Below are positions 16,036-24,848 of a stretch of DNA of 64,000 bases, one piece after another. Source of the DNA: SIG603 sp963589785 (GTDB lineage Bacteria > Bacillota > Clostridia > Oscillospirales > Acutalibacteraceae); NCBI GenBank assembly GCA_963589785.1, contig CAVAMJ010000005.1, forward strand, positions 1-64,000, written 5' to 3'. The translations under genes and the position numbers were made by a program. How positions within the stretch are numbered: position 1 is the first letter of the stretch; each line of letters begins with the position of its first letter. The notes beneath the pieces are model-generated. The model had not been told where the DNA came from and searched no databases. It saw nothing but the letters and a program-made list of their open reading frames with translations.

Positions 16036-17139
16036 ATGAAGAAAATCATGATTTTGGGAGCAGGAAATGCTCAGATCGATGCTATCAAATTCTGTAAAGA
16101 AAAGGGCTATACCGTGTATGGCTGCAGCTACACCAATACAGACCCGGGAATCCCGCTTCTCGATCATTTTATTCAGCTTGACATCAAGGATGTAGAGGGA
16201 ATAAGCGAATATGCAAAAAAAGAAGAAATTGACGTAGTCTATTCTGTCGGTTCGGATTTGGCTATGCCAAGTGTAATGGCAGTCAGCGAGAAGTTAGGCT
16301 TGCCGCATTATATTTCTTCCAATACTGCTGCACTTTGTCAGGCTAAGCACAAGATGCGCCTTGAGCTTGGTGCTGATTTTAAGGGAAACGCTCCTTTTAC
16401 AGTATGTGAGAACCTAAACGACGCAGTAAAATACAATCAGTTCCCCGGTATGATGAAGCCTGTTGATTCTCAGGGACAGAGAGGCTGTTTCAGAGTCGAC
16501 AGCACGAAGGACATAGAGAAGAACTTTGAGAAGTCTATGTCTTACTCCACTCAGAAGAAGGTTATCATCGAAAAGTTCATCGACGGCCCTGAGGTTTCCG
16601 TTAATGCTTTCATGGTAAAGGGCGAGATGAAGTTTGCCTTAGTATCGGACAGAATTGTATTTGATGACTTACCGGGCGGAATTATTAAGGAGCACTTGCT
16701 TCCGACTCAGTACACACAGAGCGTAGACGAAACAAAGGATTTAGTACAGCGTGTAGCAAATCGTCTCGGAATCACAGACGGCCCGCTTTATGTTCAGATT
16801 AAGCTTGAAAACGGCATCACGCCTGTTATTTTGGAGGTTACTCCTCGTTTGGACGGCTGCCACATGTGGAATTTAATCAAGCATTTCTGCGAGGTAGACC
16901 TTCTTAGTGCATCCATGGAGTATTTACTTGAGGGCAAAGAGCCTGAATTCTCACCGAAATTCACAGATAAGCGCATGAAGCTTAAGTTTATGTGCGAGGC
17001 ACCGGGAAAAGCATATAATCGTGATAATTATGACGTCAGCGATGCGCTTTATGTAAATTGGTATTACAACACAGGTGATATTGTCCGCAAATTGAACGGT
17101 TACATGGAAAAGGGCGGCTACGAAATTTTAGAGTATTAA
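16036..17139 (+). CDS. ATP-grasp domain ligase
   Basis: 367-residue ATP-grasp protein with a Rossmann-like N-terminal domain (MKKIMILGAGNAQ), a central ATP-grasp domain (MMKPVDSQGQRG and VIIEKFIDGPEVSVNAF) and the metal-binding ILEVTPRLDGCH segment. These enzymes activate a carboxylate as acyl-phosphate and join it to an amine or thiol. The substrate is unknown. The frame opens at GTG 16015, but GAGGAAGG precedes the ATG at 16036, which was chosen. An SDR gene follows after 15 bases and a GT-C-like gene after that, so it may modify a surface sugar, for example by acylating an amino sugar. That is an inference from context. Confidence 0.85.
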   Translation: MKKIMILGAGNAQIDAIKFCKEKGYTVYGCSYTNTDPGIPLLDHFIQLDIKDVEGISEYAKKEEIDVVYSVGSDLAMPSVMAVSEKLGLPHYISSNTAALCQAKHKMRLELGADFKGNAPFTVCENLNDAVKYNQFPGMMKPVDSQGQRGCFRVDSTKDIEKNFEKSMSYSTQKKVIIEKFIDGPEVSVNAFMVKGEMKFALVSDRIVFDDLPGGIIKEHLLPTQYTQSVDETKDLVQRVANRLGITDGPLYVQIKLENGITPVILEVTPRLDGCHMWNLIKHFCEVDLLSASMEYLLEGKEPEFSPKFTDKRMKLKFMCEAPGKAYNRDNYDVSDALYVNWYYNTGDIVRKLNGYMEKGGYEILEY

Positions 17140-17154
17140 GTCAGAGGAATAAAA

Positions 17155-18051
17155 ATGAAAATCGGTTTAACTGGCGGAACAGGTTTTATCGGTCAGTATA
17201 TTTTGAAAGAAAACACGGACGAGAACGAATTTGTCGTGATTACTTCTCGTGAGGGCACAGACGGTTTGTTCACTCACCCGAATATCAGTTATGTCACGTC
17301 AAATTACACCGGAGCCGACTTTGAAAGGGTATTTGACGGCTGTGATGCGATAGTTCATTTGGGCGCAAAGAGATCTTCAAAGGAAGCTGAGGAGAGCGTG
17401 CTCAATTATGCTGATAATCTTCGTGTTTCAGAGGATCTATTTAAGGCATGTGTAAATTTAAATATAAAAAATGTCGTTAATATTTCCTCGTATGCTGTTT
17501 ACGACACAACTCTTGCGCTTCCCTTTGGGGAGAGCTTGGCTACAGCACCGCTTAGTAACTACGGCTTGATGAAACATACTATCGAGGGACTTGCTCATCT
17601 ATTTAACCGCAAGCACGCGATGAATATCAAATCTCTTCGTCTCGCCCAGGTAATAGGAGTGGGGGAGAGAGGCGGATATATGCTCTCGATTTTCCTTGAG
17701 AGATGCTTAAATCAGCAGGTCTTGAATGTTTACGGCAAAGGAACTGCCGGCAGAGAGTATATCTATGTCAAGGATGTTTCAAAAGCTGTTATGTGTGCAT
17801 TGAAGTCAGAGACTAAAAAAGAGATATTTAATATAGGTAACGGTTATATAACCACTAATCTCGAGTTGGCTCAGGCTTTCTGCAAGGTTTTTGGCAATAA
17901 GGCGGGATATGAATGCCTTACTGATAAGAAGGAAATTGTCGAGCATTACCTTATGTCAGGCGATCTTGCAAAAAAAGAGCTTGGCTTTACGCCTGATTTC
18001 ACCTTAGAAGGTGCGCTATCCGATATGAAAGGAATTATTGAGAATCAGTAA
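17155..18051 (+). CDS. NAD-dependent epimerase/dehydratase (extended SDR)
   Basis: 298-residue extended short-chain dehydrogenase of the nucleotide-sugar epimerase type. The NAD-binding motif TGGTGFIG is at residues 6-13, and the catalytic pair is Y136 and K140 with Ser-rich NISSYAVYD just before. It probably epimerises, reduces or dehydrates a nucleotide-linked sugar. It lies between the ATP-grasp and GT-C-like genes. Its last base is shared with the next start codon, so the two are translationally coupled. The precise sugar cannot be told from the sequence. Confidence 0.85.
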   Translation: MKIGLTGGTGFIGQYILKENTDENEFVVITSREGTDGLFTHPNISYVTSNYTGADFERVFDGCDAIVHLGAKRSSKEAEESVLNYADNLRVSEDLFKACVNLNIKNVVNISSYAVYDTTLALPFGESLATAPLSNYGLMKHTIEGLAHLFNRKHAMNIKSLRLAQVIGVGERGGYMLSIFLERCLNQQVLNVYGKGTAGREYIYVKDVSKAVMCALKSETKKEIFNIGNGYITTNLELAQAFCKVFGNKAGYECLTDKKEIVEHYLMSGDLAKKELGFTPDFTLEGALSDMKGIIENQ

Positions 18052-19886
18052 TGAGTTTTTTTCAAACGAATAAAAAGATAATTAAGAATGTACTAACGGT
18101 TGTTAGCCTCGCAGCGATAATTGCGTGGCCGCTTTATAATTCCTTTTTGGGATTAGATTTAGTTGATACGGGATACTATCTATATCAATATGACACACCG
18201 CTTTCGTCATACGGAACATACACAACATATTTTGCAACACTTATCGGTGCGGTATGGCTTAAGCTGTTCCCTGGATTGGGCTTGTGGGGGCTTAATATAC
18301 TTGAAGTTTTACTCGAGTGGCTCACCTGTGTCGTCGTATATAACACCTTTAAAAACCGTTTCGGTAAGACAACTACTCTTATGGGAACGGCTGTCACAAT
18401 GCTGGCTATTAGCACATATGTTAACATATTTAACTACCACCAGCTCAATATGTTCCTTTGCTGTGCGATGCTGTGCTTTATGTACACGGCACTGAGCAGA
18501 AACAAAATTCTTCCGATGTTTATTTCGGGATGTTTCGGTGCGCTTGCCGTTACATGCCGTATGCCGAGTATTCTCACGCTTTTGTGCGTATTTTGTATTT
18601 TTTATTGGAATATCTGGGTTGATAAAAGTGCGAAAAATCTTGTTAAAAGATGTGCTTCTTTCTTTGCGGGATACGTTGCTGTCGGTGTAGCTGTTGTAGC
18701 ATTCCTTTATGCTTTCGGCTTAATGGACACGATAATCGGCGAGGTGTTCCGACTCAAGGACTTAGGCGGCACAAGCAGTGCGGCTTACGGCACATCCTCT
18801 ATGATGGGCAACCTCATAAGAGATACGCTTTATGGCCTGGCGGCATCAATGCTTTTCACTTTCTGCATGGTCGGCTTTGCCGCTGTGTATGAATGGGCAA
18901 GCAAGAAGTTCAAAACAAGAGCAGTCTTGTTAGGACTTTATGTTATCGTAATGCTCCCTGTTCTTTATTTAGCCGTCTATGTTGTAGGACAAGCTCCGGG
19001 CTTTATCCAGCTTACATCATTCTCATGGTTCTTATATGGAATGTGTGTTGAGATATGCCTATATTATATGCTAAAGGGAATTATCAAGCCGACAAAGAGA
19101 CATGCAGAAGAGGGTACTCTTGCGATGATGTCTATTGCACTCATTTTGCTTTGCGTAGTCGGTTCGGCGGCGAGATCCAAGCATGTAATTCTCGGATTAT
19201 GGATATTAGTTCCGTTTGTTGGAAATAAATTCAAAAATCTTTTCTATGGCGAGAAGAAAATTCATCTACCGTCGGTAAAGAAAGTTTCTCTCGAGAGATT
19301 GTCGGCAAAATCCTTACAGGTGACAACTTGCCTTGTTATGGCTGCGGCTGTCGTTTGTTTCGCAAGATTTTTGTGCGTTACAAATAACTTTGATTCCACC
19401 GACAGAAGCACTCTGACTGCGACAATAAACGGTGACAGAGCTAAATATATTCACACCACACAGAGAGAAGCAGACGCTGTAAACGGTGTCTTAGATGCAT
19501 TGGAAAATCAGGACAGAAGCCTTATGGTAGTCGGTAACGCTGTCGGTTTTTATTACTTAACAGGTATGGACTCCTACGTAAGGCCTTGGGTTTCCGGTAC
19601 ATCATATACTTACGAGAAGTTCTCTTATGACTTGTCAGGCAGAACCGCAGTCGAGGAAAAGCGTCCTATCGTATTGGTGTGCAAGACTAATCCTTACAGA
19701 GGCTTTGCCGAAGAGGATTACGAGAGCCTCAAAGCGACTGAGGAAAACAGTAATTACGAAGGAAAGCGTGATTTAGTCAATGAGTTCATGGCTCATTATG
19801 AATACACGGTTCTCTATGAAAATGATTATTTCGTTTTGTATGAGCCGAACGCTCAGATAGAAACCAGCAGCTGGTCGATTAATTGA
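18051..19886 (+). CDS. Large polytopic membrane protein, GT-C glycosyltransferase-like
   Basis: 611-residue protein with about ten to twelve membrane helices in the first two thirds and a soluble, probably extracellular C-terminal part (about residues 455-611). The early extracellular loop contains LDLVDTGYYLYQY. An acidic residue at this place is typical of GT-C transferases, which use polyprenyl-phosphate sugars on the outer face of the membrane. No close family is recognised. It ends the ATP-grasp/SDR operon and is followed by the dTDP-aminosugar genes, so it may transfer a lipid-linked sugar to a cell-wall polymer. Confidence 0.75.
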   Translation: MSFFQTNKKIIKNVLTVVSLAAIIAWPLYNSFLGLDLVDTGYYLYQYDTPLSSYGTYTTYFATLIGAVWLKLFPGLGLWGLNILEVLLEWLTCVVVYNTFKNRFGKTTTLMGTAVTMLAISTYVNIFNYHQLNMFLCCAMLCFMYTALSRNKILPMFISGCFGALAVTCRMPSILTLLCVFCIFYWNIWVDKSAKNLVKRCASFFAGYVAVGVAVVAFLYAFGLMDTIIGEVFRLKDLGGTSSAAYGTSSMMGNLIRDTLYGLAASMLFTFCMVGFAAVYEWASKKFKTRAVLLGLYVIVMLPVLYLAVYVVGQAPGFIQLTSFSWFLYGMCVEICLYYMLKGIIKPTKRHAEEGTLAMMSIALILLCVVGSAARSKHVILGLWILVPFVGNKFKNLFYGEKKIHLPSVKKVSLERLSAKSLQVTTCLVMAAAVVCFARFLCVTNNFDSTDRSTLTATINGDRAKYIHTTQREADAVNGVLDALENQDRSLMVVGNAVGFYYLTGMDSYVRPWVSGTSYTYEKFSYDLSGRTAVEEKRPIVLVCKTNPYRGFAEEDYESLKATEENSNYEGKRDLVNEFMAHYEYTVLYENDYFVLYEPNAQIETSSWSIN

Positions 19887-19967
19887 GCAGTTAACTTGTA
19901 GATTTTGAATCGATTTTTCTTTATTGATGATTTTATCTAAAACAAGATATGAATCGACAATAAATAC

Positions 19968-19996
19968 TTGTATATAGCTTGATGATGCTGTATAAT
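19968..19996 (+). promoter_or_regulatory. Promoter of the dTDP-aminosugar operon
   Basis: TTGTAT (19968-19973), 17-base spacer, TATAAT (19991-19996), about 57 bases before the aminotransferase start. Confidence 0.55.
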
Positions 19997-20052
19997 ATAA
20001 TTCATATTTTGCAGATAATTAATTTTAAACTTTTTTCTGAGGGGTAACAATT

Positions 20053-21180
20053 ATGATTTACTTTAACAAACCGCCTTATGTAGGAAAAGAAAAAGAATAT
20101 ATTGCAGAAGCAATCGCTTCCAACAAGATTTGCGGAGACGGTGCATTTACACAGAAATGCCACAAGCTCCTTGAAGAGATGACAGGAAGTCAGAAGGTTT
20201 TGCTCACAACATCAGGTAGCCATGCACTCGAAATGGCTGCCTTACTTTGCGGCTTAGAGCCGGGCGATGAGGTCATTCTTCCAAGTTTCACATTCTCATC
20301 TACCGCTAATGCATTTGCGCTTGTAGGAGCAAAGCTTGTTTTCGTTGACATCAGACCCGACACCATGAACATCGACGAGACAAAAATCGAAGCTGCTGTT
20401 ACCGACAAAACCCGTGTTATCGTTCCTGTTCATTATGCGGGCGTTGCTTGCGAAATGGACACAATCATGGAGATTGCGAAGAAATACAACCTCAAGGTTG
20501 TCGAGGATGCCGCACAGGGTGTAATGAGCACATACCACGGCAAGGCTCTTGGTACAATCGGTGACTTCGGCTGCTTCAGCTTCCATGAGACAAAGAACTA
20601 CTCCATGGGCGAGGGCGGTGCTGTTCTCATCAGAGATGCAGAGAACAACGAGGCTGCTGAGGTTCTGCGTGAAAAAGGAACAAACAGAAGCCGTTTCTTA
20701 AGAGGCCAGGTCGATAAATACACTTGGGTCGGCTACGGCTCTTCTTACTTACCTTCCGACATGAATGCGGCTTATCTTTTGGCTCAGCTTGAAGAGGCTG
20801 AGAAGATCAACAACGAGCGTCTTGCCCGTTGGAATCAGTATAACGAGCTTCTCTCACCGCTTGAGGCTGAGGGTAAGATTGAGATTGCTCATATTCCTGA
20901 GGGCTGTGAGCACAATGCTCATATGTTCTGGATTAAGCTTAAGAACCTTGAGGAGCGCACAGCAATGATCGCTTATCTCAAGGAGCACGGCATTTACTCC
21001 ATGTTCCACTATGTTCCGCTTCATTCTGCAGACGCCGGCTTGCGTTTCGGCGAGTTTGCGGGCGAGGACGTTTACACCACAAGTGAGAGCAACCGCTTGA
21101 CAAGACTTCCTATGTATTATGGCTTGACCGAAGAAGAGGTCAAGGAAGTTTGTGACACGGTCAAAAGCTTTTGGGGGTAA
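20053..21180 (+). CDS. wecE: dTDP-4-amino-4,6-dideoxyhexose transaminase (WecE/RffA type)
   Basis: 375-residue PLP enzyme of the DegT/DnrJ/EryC1 family, closest by eye to WecE/RffA. That enzyme converts dTDP-4-keto-6-deoxyglucose and glutamate to dTDP-4-amino-4,6-dideoxygalactose. The PLP lysine is K181 in SFHETKNYSMGEGGA, and the segment GTNRSRFLRGQVDKYTWV is a hallmark of this branch. Length is standard. RmlA and RmlB, which make its keto-sugar substrate, are encoded downstream in the same run of genes. The start follows GAGGGGTAACAATT. The C4 stereochemistry of the product is assumed from the family. Confidence 0.9.
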   Translation: MIYFNKPPYVGKEKEYIAEAIASNKICGDGAFTQKCHKLLEEMTGSQKVLLTTSGSHALEMAALLCGLEPGDEVILPSFTFSSTANAFALVGAKLVFVDIRPDTMNIDETKIEAAVTDKTRVIVPVHYAGVACEMDTIMEIAKKYNLKVVEDAAQGVMSTYHGKALGTIGDFGCFSFHETKNYSMGEGGAVLIRDAENNEAAEVLREKGTNRSRFLRGQVDKYTWVGYGSSYLPSDMNAAYLLAQLEEAEKINNERLARWNQYNELLSPLEAEGKIEIAHIPEGCEHNAHMFWIKLKNLEERTAMIAYLKEHGIYSMFHYVPLHSADAGLRFGEFAGEDVYTTSESNRLTRLPMYYGLTEEEVKEVCDTVKSFWG

Positions 21181-21182
21181 AA

Positions 21183-22136
21183 ATGTCGAAATACAGCGTG
21201 GTAATTCCCTGCTATAAGTCATCCAAAACAATCGCAAAGGTTACAAATCTGATTGCGGAAGAATTTGACCGTTTAAAATTCGGTGAATATGAAATTGTCT
21301 TAGTTAATGACTGCTCCCCGGACGGCGGTGCTACCATAAAGGTTCTCTATGAGCTGGCAGAAAAGCACTCCTATGTTAAAGTAGTTAACCTCGGCAAAAA
21401 TGCCGGACAGCACAATGCTATAATGGCAGGACTTAAGTATGCGACAGGTGATTATATTATCGCAATGGATGACGATATGCAGACTCATCCTTCTCAGATA
21501 ATTCACCTTAAAGAGAAAATGGATGAGGGATACGACATAGTTTACGGCTACTATGCTGAGAAGAAAGAGAGCCTGTTTAGAAGAATGGGAAGCTCTCTCA
21601 GCAGTTTTACGGTGCGTAAGCTCATTCATAAGCCGAAGACGCTCAAAACCTCAAGTTATTGGATGATTAGAAAATATGTGCGTGATTATGCTATTGAATA
21701 TAACCACCCCAATATTAACTTGCTTGGTGTGTTTTTGAGAACAACCGATAACATCGGATGCGTTCAGATTGAACATTTTGAGCGTGAGGTGGGAACGTCG
21801 ACATATACGCTTAAAAAGCTTATTGGGCTTTATTCGAATTTGTTCGGCTTTTCTGTAATGCCGATGAACATTGTAGCTTCTTGCGGCTGTGTTCTTTCGT
21901 TAATCGGTTTTCTTGCCGGTCTTATTCTTCTTATAAGAAAGATTCTTCATCCCGCAGTGCCTGAGGGCTGGACTTCTCTTATCGCTGCTATGTGTTTCTT
22001 CTCGGGAGTTATTTTGATTTCACTCGGAGTTGTTGGCAGCTATGTAGGAAGATTATTTATTGGTCAGACAAATTCTCCGCAGTATGTCGTGAGAGATTTG
22101 ACTAACATTAGTGAGGAAGAAGACACGGATGAATAA
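21183..22136 (+). CDS. Polyprenyl-phosphate glycosyltransferase (GT2, ArnC/GtrB-like)
   Basis: 317-residue family 2 transferase with two C-terminal membrane helices (about residues 225-300), the layout of ArnC, GtrB and dolichol-phosphate mannose synthases. The catalytic acidic motif DDD is at residues 96-98 after GDYIIAM. It should load the nucleotide sugar onto undecaprenyl phosphate at the inner membrane face. The frame opens at TTG 21171, but the GGGGG ribosome site falls after that codon, so the ATG at 21183 is used. It ends overlapping the next gene by eight bases. Confidence 0.88.
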   Translation: MSKYSVVIPCYKSSKTIAKVTNLIAEEFDRLKFGEYEIVLVNDCSPDGGATIKVLYELAEKHSYVKVVNLGKNAGQHNAIMAGLKYATGDYIIAMDDDMQTHPSQIIHLKEKMDEGYDIVYGYYAEKKESLFRRMGSSLSSFTVRKLIHKPKTLKTSSYWMIRKYVRDYAIEYNHPNINLLGVFLRTTDNIGCVQIEHFEREVGTSTYTLKKLIGLYSNLFGFSVMPMNIVASCGCVLSLIGFLAGLILLIRKILHPAVPEGWTSLIAAMCFFSGVILISLGVVGSYVGRLFIGQTNSPQYVVRDLTNISEEEDTDE

Positions 22137-22506
22137 AAAAAACGGTGTTAAAAAGATAGAGAAAGCCGGAATAAAGCAAATAGCATTCATGCAAGGCGCT
22201 GTTATCGTCTATTCCTTTTGCGGAGTTTTTCAAAAACTCGCTTCGGGATATCCGATGATTTCGCTTCAGTTCTTGCTGTTTTATGCATGCTCTGTCGGTA
22301 TATTGTTTGTGTATGCCATTTTGTGGCAGATTATACTTAAAAAGGTTCCGCTCACAACAGCTTACAGCAACCGTGCTGTGGCTATGATATGGAGTTTGGT
22401 TTGGAGTGTCCTGCTGTTTCAGGAGACTATATCTTGCAATAAGGTTGTAGGTGCCATAATTATATGTTACGGTGTCTATCGAGTAATGGCGGCAGGAGAG
22501 GACTGA
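22129..22506 (+). CDS. Small EamA/SMR-type membrane protein (ArnE/ArnF-like, first of pair)
   Basis: 125-residue protein with about four membrane helices and the KKVPLTTAY and GAIIICYGVY segments of the drug/metabolite transporter fold. Proteins of this size work as dimers. ArnE and ArnF form such a pair and flip undecaprenyl-phosphate-aminoarabinose. It follows an ArnC-like transferase and sits two bases before a second small protein of the same fold, so the same role is likely here. The ATG at 22129, behind GAGGAAG, was preferred to the in-frame GTG at 22111. Confidence 0.75.
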   Translation: MNKKNGVKKIEKAGIKQIAFMQGAVIVYSFCGVFQKLASGYPMISLQFLLFYACSVGILFVYAILWQIILKKVPLTTAYSNRAVAMIWSLVWSVLLFQETISCNKVVGAIIICYGVYRVMAAGED

Positions 22507-22507
22507 T

Positions 22508-22846
22508 ATGATTCTATATTTTTTAATAGCACTGAGCTCTGTTTTAATTGCCGACATTTCCCAGATTATCTTGAAAAAATCGGCAACAAAGCAATATGAT
22601 GCTTGGTACAAGGCTTATCTCAATTTTCCTGTTATCTTTGCATACAGCTTGTTTGTCGTCTCGACAGTATGCTCGGTTATAGCGCTCAAAAAGCTTCCGC
22701 TTTCGCTCTCGCCGATGTGGCAGTCTATGGGACAGATTTTCGTTGTAGTACTCAGCTACTTTTTCTTGCATGAAAAGATAACCAAATCTAAGCTAATCGG
22801 AATTATTATAATTATTGTAGGCATAATCTTCTTTTCGTTCTCATGA
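22508..22846 (+). CDS. Small SMR-type membrane protein (ArnE/ArnF-like, second of pair)
   Basis: 112-residue protein with about four membrane helices, including a first-helix DISQIILKKSA and the LKKLPLSLSPMWQS motif typical of the small multidrug resistance fold. It is the likely partner of the preceding 125-residue protein in a heterodimeric lipid-linked sugar flippase. Its ATG follows GGAGAGGACTGAT. The next gene, rmlA, has an alternative start that overlaps this stop codon, but a better start lies 36 bases downstream. Assignment is from fold, pairing and context. Substrate is unproven. Confidence 0.75.
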   Translation: MILYFLIALSSVLIADISQIILKKSATKQYDAWYKAYLNFPVIFAYSLFVVSTVCSVIALKKLPLSLSPMWQSMGQIFVVVLSYFFLHEKITKSKLIGIIIIIVGIIFFSFS

Positions 22847-22881
22847 ACAAAATTAAATATCTATATTCAACGGAGGGGAAA

Positions 22882-23778
22882 ATGAAAGGAATTATTCTTG
22901 CCGGAGGTTCCGGCACAAGGCTTTATCCATTAACAATGGTTACCTCAAAGCAGCTTTTGCCTGTTTACGACAAGCCTATGATTTTTTATCCGCTGTCAAC
23001 CTTGATGCTTGCGGGCATAAAGGACATTTTAATCATCTCCACACCTGACGATACTCCTCGTTTTGAGCACTTGCTCGGTGACGGAAGTCAGTTCGGAATT
23101 AAGCTAAGCTACGCTGTTCAGGAATCTCCTGACGGACTTGCTCAGGCTTTTATCATCGGAGAGGAATTTATCGGTGACGAGCCATGCGCAATGATTTTGG
23201 GCGACAATATTTTTTACGGGAACGGATTCTCCCGTATGCTTCAGAATGCGACCGCAAGAGCTCAGCAGGGCGAAGCAACTGTTTTTGGTTACCATGTAAG
23301 CGACCCCGAGAGATTCGGAGTTGTTGAGTTTGACGAGAACGGTAAGGTTATCAGCGTTGTCGAAAAGCCGAAGGAGCCAAAGAGCAACTATGCGATAACC
23401 GGTCTTTACTTCTATCCGAAGGGAGTTTCAGCGCTTGCAAAGAAGGTTGAAAAGTCCGAGAGAGGCGAACTTGAGATAACCTCACTCAACGAGATGTATC
23501 TTGAGAAAGGAAATTTATCCGTAGAGCTTTTGGGAAGAGGCTTTGCTTGGCTCGATACAGGTACGGTCGAGAGTCTTTCCGATGCCGCTGACTTCATTCG
23601 CATGATTGAGAAGCGCCAGGGAATTAAGATTTCTGTTCCTGAGGAAATAGCTTACAGATTTGACTGGATTTCCCGTGAGGATATTTTAAACACCGCTAAG
23701 AAATACGGAAAATCTCCGTACGGAGAACATTTGCGTACAGTAGCGGACGGCAAAGTAAGAGGCTTTGTCAGAAAGTAA
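22882..23778 (+). CDS. rmlA: Glucose-1-phosphate thymidylyltransferase
   Basis: 298-residue RmlA (RfbA), which joins dTTP and glucose-1-phosphate to dTDP-glucose, the first step of dTDP-deoxysugar synthesis. The nucleotide-binding GGSGTRLYP begins at residue 8. TSKQLLPVYDKPMIFYPLS and the Mg-binding GDNIFYG segment are intact. The frame opens at 22843, but CGGAGGGG lies directly before the ATG at 22882, giving the usual MKGIILAGG start. No RmlC or RmlD is visible in the window, so dTDP-rhamnose is not necessarily the end product. Here the pathway can branch at the keto-sugar to the WecE-type aminotransferase. Confidence 0.97.
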   Translation: MKGIILAGGSGTRLYPLTMVTSKQLLPVYDKPMIFYPLSTLMLAGIKDILIISTPDDTPRFEHLLGDGSQFGIKLSYAVQESPDGLAQAFIIGEEFIGDEPCAMILGDNIFYGNGFSRMLQNATARAQQGEATVFGYHVSDPERFGVVEFDENGKVISVVEKPKEPKSNYAITGLYFYPKGVSALAKKVEKSERGELEITSLNEMYLEKGNLSVELLGRGFAWLDTGTVESLSDAADFIRMIEKRQGIKISVPEEIAYRFDWISREDILNTAKKYGKSPYGEHLRTVADGKVRGFVRK

Positions 23779-23800
23779 ATTAATTTAGAGTGGTACTTAT

Positions 23801-24820
23801 ATGAATATTATAGTAACAGGCGGAGCAGGCTTCATAGGCTCGAATTTCCTATTTTATATGACGGAGAAATATCCCGATTATCGCTTTATTTGTGTGGATA
23901 AGCTTACCTATGCGGGTAATTTATCGACACTTGAGCCGCTCATGAAGAAAGATAATTTCCGTTTCAGCAAGACGGATATTTGCGACAGAGAGGCGATTTA
24001 TGCTCTTTTCGAAGAGGAAAAGCCGGATATCGTGGTTAACTTTGCGGCTGAGAGCCATGTTGACCGTTCTATCGAAAATCCCGAGATTTTCCTTCAGACA
24101 AATATTATCGGTACATCTGTGCTTATGGATGCATGCCGTAAGTACGGTATAACACGTTATCATCAGGTTTCTACCGATGAGGTTTACGGTGATTTGCCGC
24201 TCGACAGACCCGATATGTTCTTCACGGAGACAACTCCTATTCACACAAGCTCTCCGTATTCAAGTTCAAAGGCATCAGCTGATTTGCTCGTTCAGGCATA
24301 TCACAGAACATACGGCTTGCCTGTGACAATCAGCCGTTGCTCTAATAACTACGGCCCGTATCATTTCCCGGAAAAGCTTATTCCGCTTATGATTGCAAAC
24401 GCTTTGGCTGATAAGCCGCTTCCTGTTTATGGTGAGGGACTTAATGTCAGAGATTGGCTCTATGTCGAGGATCACTGCAAGGCAATTGACCTCATCATCC
24501 ATAACGGACGTGTCGGCGAGGTTTATAACATCGGCGGACACAATGAAATGCGAAACATTGATATTGTCAAGATAATCTGCAAGGAGCTCGGAAAGCCTGA
24601 GAGCCTTATCACCTATGTTACCGACAGAAAGGGTCATGATATGCGTTATGCTATCGATCCGACTAAGATTCATTCTGAGTTAGGCTGGCTTCCTGAGACA
24701 AAGTTTGAAGACGGTATCAAGAAAACTATCAAGTGGTATCTCGAGAATAAAGCTTGGTGGGAGAATATAATCTCCGGTGAATATCAGGACTACTATCAGA
24801 AAATGTACGGTGACCGTTGA
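23801..24820 (+). CDS. rmlB: dTDP-glucose 4,6-dehydratase
   Basis: 339-residue RmlB, an NAD-dependent extended SDR that turns dTDP-glucose into dTDP-4-keto-6-deoxyglucose. It has TGGAGFIGSN at residues 6-15, the catalytic T125-D126-E127 in STDEVYG, and Y153 with K157 in YSSSK. All active-site residues are present. It supplies the substrate for the WecE-type aminotransferase upstream. The ribosome site is weak (GAGTGG), which may lower expression against rmlA. The gene is 22 bases after rmlA and 28 before the large membrane protein, in one apparent operon. Confidence 0.97.
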   Translation: MNIIVTGGAGFIGSNFLFYMTEKYPDYRFICVDKLTYAGNLSTLEPLMKKDNFRFSKTDICDREAIYALFEEEKPDIVVNFAAESHVDRSIENPEIFLQTNIIGTSVLMDACRKYGITRYHQVSTDEVYGDLPLDRPDMFFTETTPIHTSSPYSSSKASADLLVQAYHRTYGLPVTISRCSNNYGPYHFPEKLIPLMIANALADKPLPVYGEGLNVRDWLYVEDHCKAIDLIIHNGRVGEVYNIGGHNEMRNIDIVKIICKELGKPESLITYVTDRKGHDMRYAIDPTKIHSELGWLPETKFEDGIKKTIKWYLENKAWWENIISGEYQDYYQKMYGDR

Positions 24821-24848
24821 CATTTGTCTTTAAGAAAAGGGAGTTAGA

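Noticed and set aside
22843..22884. Upstream rmlA start overlapping the previous stop codon
   Set aside because: The ATGA overlap is attractive, but the strong CGGAGGGG site and the family's usual MKGIILAGG start favour 22882.
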